Notes under the pieces: generated by a model
Database searches by the model: none
Told to the model about the DNA's origin: nothing
The model's input: the letters and a program-made list of their open reading frames with translations, nothing else
Shown here: positions 20,423 to 29,878 of the stretch, piece by piece
How positions within the stretch are numbered: position 1 is the first letter of the stretch
Layout of the letters: each line of letters starts with the position of its first letter
Source: an uncultured Pelagibacteraceae bacterium
GTDB lineage: Bacteria; Pseudomonadota; Alphaproteobacteria; Pelagibacterales; Pelagibacteraceae
DNA length: 64,000 nucleotides
Reading direction: 5' to 3'
Assembly: GCA_902606075.1 (NCBI GenBank)
Contig: CACLEU010000003.1
Location: 1-64,000, forward strand
Program-made: the position numbers and the translations under genes

Positions 20423-21882
20423 TTAATCGGCACCTTTTTTGAAATATATATTATTAAAAATAAAACTGGTATTCCTATTAAAGCAGTAGTTATAAAGTAA
20501 TTTTGATAACCCATAACATCTACCCAAGATCCCGAATACCCCGCTATGAGTTTCGGTAAGAATAACATTATTGAGCTAAAAAGTGCATATTGAGTAGCAG
20601 TGAACTTTAATGATGTTAATCCAGACAAATATATTACAAATGCGGCTCCAGCAAAACCACTGGATATGTTATCTGCCGTTATGACAGAAATTAAGTATTT
20701 AATATTAGTTTCTGTTGTCGCCAACCAAGCAAAAAGTAGATTACTTAACGAGGCAATGAGTGCACCAACAAATAAAGTAATCATAGTTCCAAATTTCATT
20801 GCAAAATACCCACCGAACAAACCTCCTATAATTGTAGCTAAAACTCCAAAAAATTTTGAATATGTTGCAATTTCACCCACACTATAACCTTTCTCCAAAT
20901 AAAAAATATTGGCCATTACTCCCATTACAACATCTGCCATTCTATAAAGTGATATCAAAAGCAAAATAAGTAAAGCAAACTTACCGTATTTTTTGATAAA
21001 ATTACTAATTGGATTATAGTAACTCTCTTTAATTATTGAAGGATCTTGAATTTTTAATTTTATTTGTAAAAAAATATACAAACCACTACATACAAAACAA
21101 ATAATGAGCTTTAATAGCGTAAATAAAAAACTTAATAAATTTTTATCAGTAAAGGGATTATTTAAGTTTGAATAGATAATTATAAAAATTATTACTGAAA
21201 TTAAAATATTTATAAAAAATTTAAAATGTAAGCTTGTTTTATTTGAAAATTTTCTCGTTTTTTTTGGTTCGCGAGATATAAAATTGGCGAAAATCCCGAT
21301 GAACATTAATAATGACATGGTTAAATATACTTTCTTCCATACATTATGGTCGTAATTTTCAGCACCCCAATATGAAGCTAACCATAAACTTCCAGCTCCA
21401 CCAACCAGCATACCAATTCTGTAACCAGCTATATACATAGAAGAAAGTGAACCTTGTAACTCTTGCTCTACCGACTCAATCCTGTAAGCGTCTATAATTA
21501 TATCTTGAGTTGCACTAAAAAAAGCAACAAGTGTGATACACAAAGCTGTAATCAATACGCTATTTTGAGGGTCATTTAATGAAGTCAGAATAAGTGAAAA
21601 AATTATTAATAACTGAGTCAAAAGTAACCAGCTTCTTCTATGTCCCATTTTGAAAAAAAAAGGAATATTCACTTTATCTACTAGCGGAGACCATAAAAAT
21701 TTAAATGCATATGCAAATCCAGCCCAACTGAAAAGTGTGACAGTACTTCTTTCAATTCCTGCTTTGGTCAACCAAACTGATAAAGTGGAAAATACCAAAA
21801 GTATTGGTAGTCCAGAAGAAAAACCTAACATAATCATCTTCAAAGGTTTTTCAGTAAAGAAAAATAAAAAGTTTTTATTCAA
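20419..21882 (-). CDS. ampG: AmpG-family muropeptide permease (MFS)
   Basis: A 487-residue inner-membrane transporter with about 12-14 hydrophobic segments. The N-terminal MLGFSSGLPILLVFSTLSVWL, FAYAFKFLWSPLVDKV and SATQDIIIDAYRIE segments are typical of AmpG, which imports GlcNAc-anhydro-muropeptides for cell-wall recycling. It is translationally linked to the NlpC/P60 gene and follows trkH directly. Homologues sometimes carry other cargo, so the substrate is by family. Confidence 0.87.
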   Translation of the reverse strand: MNKNFLFFFTEKPLKMIMLGFSSGLPILLVFSTLSVWLTKAGIERSTVTLFSWAGFAYAFKFLWSPLVDKVNIPFFFKMGHRRSWLLLTQLLIIFSLILTSLNDPQNSVLITALCITLVAFFSATQDIIIDAYRIESVEQELQGSLSSMYIAGYRIGMLVGGAGSLWLASYWGAENYDHNVWKKVYLTMSLLMFIGIFANFISREPKKTRKFSNKTSLHFKFFINILISVIIFIIIYSNLNNPFTDKNLLSFLFTLLKLIICFVCSGLYIFLQIKLKIQDPSIIKESYYNPISNFIKKYGKFALLILLLISLYRMADVVMGVMANIFYLEKGYSVGEIATYSKFFGVLATIIGGLFGGYFAMKFGTMITLFVGALIASLSNLLFAWLATTETNIKYLISVITADNISSGFAGAAFVIYLSGLTSLKFTATQYALFSSIMLFLPKLIAGYSGSWVDVMGYQNYFITTALIGIPVLFLIIYISKKVPIK

Positions 21883-23328
21883 TTATTTTCTCCAAAAAGA
21901 AGGTAAAAAAATTATTAGTATGGCAAAAATTTCAAGTCTACCTAAAATCATTCCGACTGATAGTAACCACTTTGATTGATCTGGTAACCCAGAATAATTG
22001 CTGTTTGGTCCTATTTCATTTCCCAAACCAGGACCAACATTGGATAAAGAAGATGCAGCACCAGAAACTGAAGTGATGAAATCTAGCCCTGTTAATGTCA
22101 ACAGTGAAGCTAAAACAAAAAATATCAAAATATAAAGATATATAAATGATATTATTGAAGCTATTAGTTTATCCTCAACTTTACTATTGTTATATTTTAA
22201 ATTTATTATTGCCCTTGGATATATAATCTTAAGCAGTTGATTTCTAATAAAGTAATATAAAATGTGTACTCTAAATATTTTAATTCCACATGTAGTTGAG
22301 CCAGCACAACCCCCAATAAACATAAGTATTAGAAAAAAAATTAATGGAAAGTTTCCCCATTGATCAAATTCTTTTGTAACGTACCCTGTGCCAGTTAAAA
22401 TTGAAACGACATTAAAAACTACTGATCTCAGGTGTATCTCAAAAATATCTTTATTAACAATTACGAGATAAATAAATAATATTAATACAGAAAATAAAGT
22501 TAATTTAAAAAATAGTTTAACTTGCTCGTCTTTAAAAATAATTTTTTTATCATCGGAAATAAATTTTATGTATAAGATAAAAGGTATACTTCCTAACAAA
22601 ATAAATAAAATTGAAATCATCTCAATATAAGCGTTATCAAAGTATCCTATAGATTGATCATAATTTGAAAAACCACCAGTTGCGATAGTTGTCATAGAAT
22701 GTGTCAAACTATCAAAAGTATTCATTCCAAAGATTTTATAAAAGAATGCGCACAAAAAAGTTAGTGATATATATACAGTGATTAATCTTAAAGATATTTC
22801 CTTAGATTTTGGTAATATTTTTTCAGATGTATCATAAGAGGAAATTTTTAATAATTGCATTCCACCAATATTCATAATTGGCATTAGAGTAATAGCCATC
22901 AAGATTACACCAATTCCTCCAAGCCATTGAAGCATCGATCTCCATACAAGTATACCTTTTGGCGAACTCTCGATATTGCTCAAAATTGTTGCTCCCGTGG
23001 TTGTTATGCCTGACATGCTTTCAAAAAAAGAGTCGGTTATAGATAATTTTAATTCTGAAAAAAAAAATGGCAATGACCCAAATGTTGCGATAGCCAACCA
23101 TGATAGAGCGGTCAATAAAAAAGCTTGCTGCGTATTAATTAATTTCAAATGGTCAATGTTTGACAGAAAAAATAATATACCAAAAGTAATTGTTATAATG
23201 CTTGAGGTAATGAAAGTAGAGTCAAATTCCCCGTAAATTAATTGGAATGCTACTGGAACTATCATAGCAACTCCTAAAATAATTAATAAAATACCTAAAG
23301 TAAAAAATACTGTTTTATAATTGGACAT
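21883..23328 (-). CDS. trkH: TrkH-family potassium uptake protein
   Basis: A 481-residue K+ channel-like subunit with four pore repeats. Selectivity-filter regions include SMSGITTTGATIL, MTTIATGGFSNYD, VSILTGTGYVTKEFDQWG and ASSLSNVGPGLG, each with the expected glycine. It needs a cytoplasmic TrkA ring, which is not encoded in this window. It probably heads the trkH-ampG-nlpC-sulfotransferase run, with lysK divergent upstream. Confidence 0.93.
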   Translation of the reverse strand: MSNYKTVFFTLGILLIILGVAMIVPVAFQLIYGEFDSTFITSSIITITFGILFFLSNIDHLKLINTQQAFLLTALSWLAIATFGSLPFFFSELKLSITDSFFESMSGITTTGATILSNIESSPKGILVWRSMLQWLGGIGVILMAITLMPIMNIGGMQLLKISSYDTSEKILPKSKEISLRLITVYISLTFLCAFFYKIFGMNTFDSLTHSMTTIATGGFSNYDQSIGYFDNAYIEMISILFILLGSIPFILYIKFISDDKKIIFKDEQVKLFFKLTLFSVLILFIYLVIVNKDIFEIHLRSVVFNVVSILTGTGYVTKEFDQWGNFPLIFFLILMFIGGCAGSTTCGIKIFRVHILYYFIRNQLLKIIYPRAIINLKYNNSKVEDKLIASIISFIYLYILIFFVLASLLTLTGLDFITSVSGAASSLSNVGPGLGNEIGPNSNYSGLPDQSKWLLSVGMILGRLEIFAILIIFLPSFWRK

Positions 23329-23413
23329 TTTTATCGAACATTATTTTATGGAAAATAAATTTCAACATTATATGAATAAAATATGTTCTTAAAATACAGT
23401 ATTTTTTAAATTG

Positions 23414-24982
23414 ATGATAAATATAAAAAAAGAAGATATAGAAAAGTCTAACTCATGGCCATTTGTTGAGGCAAAAAAGATTCTTAAAGAGAGAAAAAAA
23501 TACATTGAAAAAAAGGGAAAAATTATACTTCAAACTGGATATGGTCCCTCAGGATTACCTCACATTGGAACTTTCGGAGAAGTTGCAAGAACAAGTATGA
23601 TTGTTAATGCATTGAATTATTTAACAGATTTACCAAAAGAAATTATAACATTTTCAGATGATTTAGATGGTTTGAGGAAGGTACCAGACAATGTTCCCAA
23701 TAAAGATACGCTGGAAAAAAATTTACATAAATCTCTGACAAATATTCCTGACCCATTTGGAAAATTTAGCAGCTTTGGTGAACACAATAATGAGATGTTA
23801 AAAAATTTTTTGGATAAATTTAATTTTAATTACAAGTTTATGAGCTCAACTAATTTGTATAAATCTGGATTTTTTAATTCAACATTAAGAAAAATACTAG
23901 ATAATTATGATGGTATAATGGATATAATTATACCTACATTAGGAAAAGAGAGACAAAAGACTTACTCGCCATTTTTGCCAATATGCAATGATACAGGTAA
24001 AGTTTTAGAAATACCAATTTTAGAGATTGATAAAAAAAGCTCCTCATTAGTTTTTGATAATAATGGAAAAAAATTAAAAACAAGTATTTTAGATGGAAGC
24101 TGCAAGTTACAGTGGAAAGTAGATTGGGCAATGAGATGGTATACACTTGATATTGATTTTGAAATGTATGGTAAGGATTTAATTGAAAGTGCGATACTAT
24201 CTAAAAAAATAATTAAACTTTTAGGAAAAAATAATCCTTTAGGTTTTGCTTATGAACTATTTCTCGATGATAAAGGAGAAAAAATATCAAAGTCAAAAGG
24301 AAATGGAGTAACCATAGATGAATGGTTAAATTATGCTTCCCCAGAAAGCTTATCACTTTTTATGTACCAAAATCCAAAAAGAGCAAAAAAATTGTATAAA
24401 GAAATTGTGCCAAAAGCTGTTGATGAATATTTAGATCTAATTGAGAAAAGTAAAAAACAAGATACCCGGGAATTATTATTAAATCCTCTATGGCATGTAC
24501 ATAATGGTAAAATTCCATTTGAAGATAACATAATGAGCTTTTCTATGCTTCTAAACCTAGTCGAAACCAGTAATGCTTCATCTGAAGAAATACTTTGGAA
24601 ATTTGTAAAAAATTACAGAAAAGACATTGATAAAAAAAATTTTCCTATATTTAATAATTTAATTAAATATTCAATCAAATATTTCAATGATGTTGTTAAA
24701 AAAAATAAAATATATAAAAAACCAAATAACAAAGAGCTCAAGGCTTTATTAGATTTAATTTATACATTAGAAAATTGTACCGATGATATGAAGCCCGAGG
24801 ATATACAAACAGAAATATATACAACAGGAAAGAACAACGGGTATAAAGAGAATTTGAGAGAATGGTTTAAATTAATATACGAAGTTGTCTTTGGGGTGGA
24901 AAATGGTCCAAGATTAGGATTTTTCATAAATTTCTTTGGTAGAAAAGAAATGATCACACTTATTAAGGAGAAAATAAAATAA
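23414..24982 (+). CDS. lysK: Class I lysyl-tRNA synthetase
   Basis: A 522-residue archaeal-type (class I) LysRS, the form used by most alphaproteobacteria in place of class II LysS. The HIGH-type signature is GPSGLPHIGTFGEVART and the KMSKS signature is EKISKSKGNGVTI. I start at ATG 23414; the TTG one codon earlier is less likely. The stop overlaps the pyrD start by one base (TAATG). Confidence 0.95.
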   Translation: MINIKKEDIEKSNSWPFVEAKKILKERKKYIEKKGKIILQTGYGPSGLPHIGTFGEVARTSMIVNALNYLTDLPKEIITFSDDLDGLRKVPDNVPNKDTLEKNLHKSLTNIPDPFGKFSSFGEHNNEMLKNFLDKFNFNYKFMSSTNLYKSGFFNSTLRKILDNYDGIMDIIIPTLGKERQKTYSPFLPICNDTGKVLEIPILEIDKKSSSLVFDNNGKKLKTSILDGSCKLQWKVDWAMRWYTLDIDFEMYGKDLIESAILSKKIIKLLGKNNPLGFAYELFLDDKGEKISKSKGNGVTIDEWLNYASPESLSLFMYQNPKRAKKLYKEIVPKAVDEYLDLIEKSKKQDTRELLLNPLWHVHNGKIPFEDNIMSFSMLLNLVETSNASSEEILWKFVKNYRKDIDKKNFPIFNNLIKYSIKYFNDVVKKNKIYKKPNNKELKALLDLIYTLENCTDDMKPEDIQTEIYTTGKNNGYKENLREWFKLIYEVVFGVENGPRLGFFINFFGRKEMITLIKEKIK

Positions 24983-26019
24983 TGTTTGAAAAAATTAGAC
25001 CCCTAATATTTAAATTGGACCCTGAATTAGCACATTCTTTAGCCATTAAAACTCTAAAATCTAATCTAATCTTAAAAAAAAAAATTACAGAGGACTCAAG
25101 TCTAAAATCTACTCTTTTTGGAAAAGAAATTAAAAATCCAATCGGCATTGCTGCTGGTTTTGATAAAGATGCGGAAGTTTATAATTCGTTATTCAATTTA
25201 GGTTTTGGTTTTGTAGAGGTTGGGACAGTTACACCTCTTAAGCAATACGGTAATAAAAAACCAAGAGTCTTTAGATTAGAAGAAGATCAAGCATTAATTA
25301 ATCGACTTGGTTTCAATAATTCAGGTAGCGAGGCAGTAAGTAATAGAATAAAGAAAAATAAGCCCTCGGGCTTACTTGGTGTTAATATTGGACCTAATTG
25401 GAATAGTAAAGATAGAGTTAAGGATTACCTTGTAGGCTTCAACAAATTTGAAAATTTAGTAGATTATATCACGATAAATATTTCATCACCTAACACTGAA
25501 AATTTGAGAGACTTTCATGATTTGACTGAATTAGAAAATTTATTAGATAAGATTTTTGCAGAAAGAAAAAAATTAAATAGCAATACACCAATTGCTTTAA
25601 AGGTCTCACCAGATATTAACATCGATCAAATTAAGGATATATCAAAAATTTTATTAAAATATAAAGTCGATGCTTTGATAGTTTCAAATACTACAGATCA
25701 AAATAGAGATAACTTAAATAATTATCAAAAATTTCAAAAAGGGGGATTGTCAGGTAAACCTTTAAGAGATTTATCAAACAAGTTAATTAATAATTTTTTC
25801 AAAAGTTTAAATGGAGAGGTAAAAATAATTGGTGTTGGGGGAGTGAATTCAGGGGAAACTGCTTTTGAAAAATTTTTAAGTGGAGCCAATTTTGTTCAGT
25901 TATACACTGGCATGGTCTTCAGGGGTCCTAATATTGCTGTAAAAATTAATGAAGAGCTCAAAAAAATTTTGAAAGAAAAAAAAATAAAAAAATATTCAGA
26001 TATTATTGGTAAATTATAA
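24982..26019 (+). CDS. pyrD: Dihydroorotate dehydrogenase (quinone, class 2)
   Basis: A membrane-associated FMN enzyme that passes electrons from dihydroorotate to quinone in UMP synthesis. The 345-residue protein has the class 2 N-terminal helix region (MFEKIRPLIFKLDPELAHSLA), NPIGIAAGFDKDAEV, LINRLGFNNSG, the ITINISSPNTENLRDFH segment with the catalytic serine, and IGVGGVNSGETAFEKFLSGA for FMN phosphate. It is fused in translation to lysK. Confidence 0.96.
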   Translation: MFEKIRPLIFKLDPELAHSLAIKTLKSNLILKKKITEDSSLKSTLFGKEIKNPIGIAAGFDKDAEVYNSLFNLGFGFVEVGTVTPLKQYGNKKPRVFRLEEDQALINRLGFNNSGSEAVSNRIKKNKPSGLLGVNIGPNWNSKDRVKDYLVGFNKFENLVDYITINISSPNTENLRDFHDLTELENLLDKIFAERKKLNSNTPIALKVSPDINIDQIKDISKILLKYKVDALIVSNTTDQNRDNLNNYQKFQKGGLSGKPLRDLSNKLINNFFKSLNGEVKIIGVGGVNSGETAFEKFLSGANFVQLYTGMVFRGPNIAVKINEELKKILKEKKIKKYSDIIGKL

Positions 26020-26058
26020 ACTTGACTGAATTTAAAAGTACATTTATATAATCTCATC

Positions 26059-26340
26059 ATGTCAAAAAAGTGTGAACTAACAGGAAAAAGACCTTTAAAG
26101 GGGCATAAAGTAAGTCATGCAAACAATAAAACTAAAAGAAGGTTTTTACCAAGTATAAAAAAAGTTAGTTTTAAAAGTGAATTATTAAACAAAAGTTTAA
26201 AAATAAGAGTATCTAATGCAGCAATGAGATCAATAGACAAAAAAGGAAGTTTTGATCAATTCATGAAAACTGTAAAATCAAAAAATTTGTCTGTGAGATT
26301 GAAGAAAATTAAAAAAAGTATAATCCAAAAATCTGCATAA
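26059..26340 (+). CDS. rpmB: Ribosomal protein bL28
   Basis: A 93-residue protein that starts SKKCELTGKRPLKGHKVSHANNKTKRRF, the L28 hallmark. It is followed by the family's basic C-terminal part (LKIRVSNAAMRSIDKKG). Its stop overlaps the ATG of the VUT transporter by one base (TAATG). Confidence 0.97.
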   Translation: MSKKCELTGKRPLKGHKVSHANNKTKRRFLPSIKKVSFKSELLNKSLKIRVSNAAMRSIDKKGSFDQFMKTVKSKNLSVRLKKIKKSIIQKSA

Positions 26341-26888
26341 TGAACAGAACGTTCTTAATCTTATCCCTATTTATGGGACTCATAGTTCTAGTTTCAAACT
26401 TTCTAGTTCAGTTTCCTGTAAAATTTTATGGTTTAGAGGAAATTTTAACTTATGGAGCTTTCTCTTATCCAATAGCTTTTTTAATTACTGATTTGGCAAA
26501 CAGATCTTTTGGTAAAACAACAGCTAAAAAAATTGTATACTTTGGCTTTGCTATTGGAATATTATTCACTTTAATATTTTCAACAAATTTTTCTGACTTA
26601 ATTTCAATTAGAATCGCAATTGGATCTGGTAGTGCATTTATATTAGCGCAATTATTAGATGTTCAAGTTTTCGATAAACTAAGAGAGAAAACCTGGTTTA
26701 TTGCACCGTTATTTTCATCACTAGTTGGTTCGACTGTCGATACATTTTTATTTTTTTCTATTTCTTTTTATGGAACAGGAATACCTTGGGTAACACTGTC
26801 CCTTGGTGATTTAGCAGTGAAAATATTTATTGCCTTAATAATGTTGATACCTTTTCGATTGTTATTTACTACTTTGAAGCCAGTGTGA
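26340..26888 (+). CDS. VUT (YhhQ-type) family transporter, possible queuosine-precursor uptake
   Basis: A 182-residue integral membrane protein with about 5-6 helices. The family features are AFSYPIAFLITDLANRSFGK near the N terminus and PLFSSLVGSTVDTFLFFSISF. The family (formerly DUF165) imports 7-deazaguanine precursors of queuosine in characterised members. It follows rpmB with a one-base overlap; aguA converges immediately after its stop. Confidence 0.8.
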   Translation: MNRTFLILSLFMGLIVLVSNFLVQFPVKFYGLEEILTYGAFSYPIAFLITDLANRSFGKTTAKKIVYFGFAIGILFTLIFSTNFSDLISIRIAIGSGSAFILAQLLDVQVFDKLREKTWFIAPLFSSLVGSTVDTFLFFSISFYGTGIPWVTLSLGDLAVKIFIALIMLIPFRLLFTTLKPV

Positions 26889-27959
26889 TCAGATAGATGG
26901 TTCTTGCTGTGTCATACAATGTATTGCACCAAAACCCCATATTAATTTACTACAATCAATCGTAACGATTTTTTTGTTCTTAAAAAAATTTTTAAAAATT
27001 TTTAAAACCTTAATATCATTTTTATCATTAAAAATTGGAAGTAGTATTGCCTTATTTCCAATAAAAAAGTTAAGATAGGTTGCTGGAACTCTTACTTTAT
27101 CAATGTATTTAGCCTTTGGCATTGGAATTTTAATTATTCTAAATCTTTTTCCATTTATGTCTTTTGTGTTTTTTAAAATTTTAAAATTTTCATTTAATTT
27201 TTTATAATTTTTCTCTTTTTTGTTTTTTTCAATACTTGTCATTATAGTATTATTTGATACAAATCTTGATATATCATCTACATGCCCATGAGTGTCATCT
27301 CCTTCAATACCCTTGTTTAGCCATATAAAGTTTTTAACACCTAGATACTTCTGTAAAAAAATTTGGTAGTCTTTTTTTCTTAAGCCGGGATTTCTTTCTT
27401 GTTTTTTACTAAGTAAACATTCTTTGGTTAATAAAATCGACCCATTTCCATTAACATCAAACGCACCTCCCTCAAGGACAGGATAATATTTTTTTCTCTG
27501 TTTACTTACATATGGAGTTACTTTTTCCACTTTAGTCAGTCTAGATATCTCAGATGGAATTTTATTATCTTTTTTAAAATTTTTATATTTTGACCATCCA
27601 TTAAACTTAAAATTTAAAATCATTTTTTTACCGTTAAGTTTACTTTTTACATAAATAGGACCTGAATCTCTAATCCATATCCTATCTGTATTAATTTTAT
27701 AAAATTTGACATTAGTCTCTTTGAAATTTTTTTCTTTCAAAAGCTTCAAAATTGTATTTTTGTTTTCTTTTTTTTGAATTATTAAATTAACTTTTTGCAA
27801 ATTTGATATTTTGGATATTATGTTAGCAATAGTCAAAGGAATGTCTGTAAAATACCCTGGCCAGTCATTTTTATTATGTGGCCAAACAATCCATACTAAT
27901 TTTTGTTTTTCAAATTCAGCGGGCATAATAAAGCTACAGTCTTCTATCGCTTTATTCAT
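26889..27959 (-). CDS. aguA: Agmatine deiminase
   Basis: Hydrolyses agmatine to N-carbamoylputrescine and ammonia. The 356-residue protein matches the Porphyromonas-type PAD family: IWPHNKNDWPGYF, DRIWIRDSGPIYV, EGGAFDVNGNGSIL, GDDTHGHVDDISRFV, and catalytic Cys348 in FGAIHCMTQQEP. It overlaps aguB by 8 bp and supplies its substrate. No arginine decarboxylase is visible in this window, so agmatine must come from elsewhere or from outside. Confidence 0.93.
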   Translation of the reverse strand: MNKAIEDCSFIMPAEFEKQKLVWIVWPHNKNDWPGYFTDIPLTIANIISKISNLQKVNLIIQKKENKNTILKLLKEKNFKETNVKFYKINTDRIWIRDSGPIYVKSKLNGKKMILNFKFNGWSKYKNFKKDNKIPSEISRLTKVEKVTPYVSKQRKKYYPVLEGGAFDVNGNGSILLTKECLLSKKQERNPGLRKKDYQIFLQKYLGVKNFIWLNKGIEGDDTHGHVDDISRFVSNNTIMTSIEKNKKEKNYKKLNENFKILKNTKDINGKRFRIIKIPMPKAKYIDKVRVPATYLNFFIGNKAILLPIFNDKNDIKVLKIFKNFFKNKKIVTIDCSKLIWGFGAIHCMTQQEPSI

Positions 27960-28833
27960 CTTTAGGATTTTTCAATATACTTTTATAAGCATCAATTCTT
28001 CTATCTCGCAAAAAAGGCCAATGCTGCCTAGTGCTTTCGACTTTTTTTAAATCTATTTCTGCAATTATCACCCCTTCTTTTTTACTACCTAATTTACTTA
28101 TAACTTTACCGCTTGGATCTGATATAAACGAGTTGCCCCAAAATTCGATTTTAGCTTTACCTTTTCTCTCAACACCCACTCTGTTTATTGCCGCAATGTA
28201 TACACCGTTTGCTATTGAATGTGATCTTTGAATAGTTATCCACGAGTCTAGCTGATCTTTTCCAAATTTTTTCTTCTCTTTTGGATGCCATCCAATTGCG
28301 GTAGGGTAAAAAATAATATCCGCACCTTTTAGAGTAGTTATTCTAGCTGCCTCTGGAAACCATTGATCCCAACAAATAAGAGACCCAATATTGCAATACT
28401 TGGTTTTAGTACTTTGAAAACCAATATCGCCAGGTGTAAAATAAAATTTTTCATAATAACCAGGATCATCTGGAATATGCATTTTTCTGTATTTATTAAT
28501 TATTTTACCTTGTTCATTAATTATAATAATTGAATTGTGATACATACCAGAAATTTTTTTTTCAAATAAAGATAAAATTAAGATAACTGAAAATTGTTTA
28601 GCAGTTTTAGAAAAAATTTTAGTCGTTTCGCTTGGAATTTTTTCAGCTAACTTAAAGTTATAGTGTTTTTCAGATTGACAAAAATATTGAGACAAGAATA
28701 GCTCTGGAACACAAATAATCTTGGCCCCTCTATTTGATGCATTTTTAATTTTAGAAATAGCATTTTTTATATTCTTGTCGTAATTTTTTGAAATCTTTAA
28801 TTGAATTAAACCAATCTTGGTTTTTTTTGTCAT
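27952..28833 (-). CDS. aguB: N-carbamoylputrescine amidase
   Basis: A nitrilase-superfamily enzyme that makes putrescine, CO2 and ammonia. The Glu-Lys-Cys triad is visible in VPELFLSQYF, YRKMHIPDDPGYYEKFYF and SLICWDQWFPEAAR. I start at ATG 28833 (MTKKTKIGLIQLK), giving 293 residues; the longer frame to 28902 would run 68 bp into the gene before it. It lies between aguA and the deoxyhypusine-synthase-like gene. Confidence 0.93.
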   Translation of the reverse strand: MTKKTKIGLIQLKISKNYDKNIKNAISKIKNASNRGAKIICVPELFLSQYFCQSEKHYNFKLAEKIPSETTKIFSKTAKQFSVILILSLFEKKISGMYHNSIIIINEQGKIINKYRKMHIPDDPGYYEKFYFTPGDIGFQSTKTKYCNIGSLICWDQWFPEAARITTLKGADIIFYPTAIGWHPKEKKKFGKDQLDSWITIQRSHSIANGVYIAAINRVGVERKGKAKIEFWGNSFISDPSGKVISKLGSKKEGVIIAEIDLKKVESTRQHWPFLRDRRIDAYKSILKNPKDE

Positions 28834-28834
28834 T

Positions 28835-29872
28835 TTATGAAAATATTTTAGAAAAGTTTTTTCTTTGTCTTTTTTTCCAACTACCTCTGTGATAAGCATC
28901 ACTAGCTATAAGAGGTAACACACTGGTAGCTTCAGCAAAAACCATTTGTTCTTTAGAAGTATCTACTTTCCCCCAAGAACTTGCCTCTTTTAAAGTTGAG
29001 CTACTGCATGCTCCATCTCTAGAGTCCGCAACTGTAATTTGAACAGCATACTTATGCATTTGCACATCTTTCCCTAAAAGTTCTGCACAAATAACTGTAT
29101 CCTGAATAAAATTTTTTGGAACCCCTCCACCAATCATTAATAAACCAGATCCTTTCGATTTAATTTTAATCTCAGTTAATTCTCTAAATTCTCTTATTGA
29201 GTCAATAGTAATATGATTTTTAGGATTTCTCTCTTGATGCATTACCAAACCAAATCCGGCACTTGAGTCAGTGAAAGCGGGACAAAATATGGGTACTTCA
29301 TTGTCATACGACATTTCAATTAATGACTCTTTTTTCTTAGAATTTTGTTTTAAATATTTGCCAAGTTCATAGATAAATTCTCTTGATGTATAGGGCCTCG
29401 GATCAAGTTTATCTGCAATTTCTCCAATTACTTTATCACATTGCTGAAGTTCTTCTTCATCAATATATGTATCATATATTCTATCAATATAGTTATTTCT
29501 TAATTCAGTATCGTCTTGAAACTGAGAGCCCTGATAATGCTTAAAACCTAAAGCCTCAAAAAAATCCATATCAATAATTGATGCCCCTGTTGCAACTATT
29601 GCATCTACCATATTATATTTAACTAAATCCCTATAAATATGCATACATCCAGCAGCAGATGTTGAACCTGCAAGAGTTAAAAAAATTGTACAATCTTTTT
29701 CCCTAAGCATTTCATTATAAATTTTCGCAGCATTGGCAGTCTCTCTAGACACAAAAGACATTTTTTCCATTGAGGAAATTATTGGTCTTGCATCAAACTT
29801 AGTAATATCTATATGTTCAACTGGTTTATCGAGAAAATCTTTTTTACTGTTGTGACCAAGGTTTTTTTTCAC
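28835..29872 (-). CDS. Deoxyhypusine-synthase-family protein (possible homospermidine / spermidine-type synthase)
   Basis: A 345-residue NAD-dependent enzyme of the DHS family. The motifs are TLAGSTSAAGCMHIY, TGASIIDMDFFEAL, FCPAFTDSSAGFGLV, VADSRDGACSSSTLKEA and the segment SWGKV, where Lys302 corresponds to the aminobutyl-lysine of true DHS. Bacteria lack eIF5A, so the acceptor is likely a free amine such as putrescine, giving homospermidine. The setting between ornithine decarboxylase and AguB supports polyamine synthesis. The exact product is an inference. Confidence 0.85.
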   Translation of the reverse strand: MKKNLGHNSKKDFLDKPVEHIDITKFDARPIISSMEKMSFVSRETANAAKIYNEMLREKDCTIFLTLAGSTSAAGCMHIYRDLVKYNMVDAIVATGASIIDMDFFEALGFKHYQGSQFQDDTELRNNYIDRIYDTYIDEEELQQCDKVIGEIADKLDPRPYTSREFIYELGKYLKQNSKKKESLIEMSYDNEVPIFCPAFTDSSAGFGLVMHQERNPKNHITIDSIREFRELTEIKIKSKGSGLLMIGGGVPKNFIQDTVICAELLGKDVQMHKYAVQITVADSRDGACSSSTLKEASSWGKVDTSKEQMVFAEATSVLPLIASDAYHRGSWKKRQRKNFSKIFS

Positions 29873-29878
29873 AGGATT

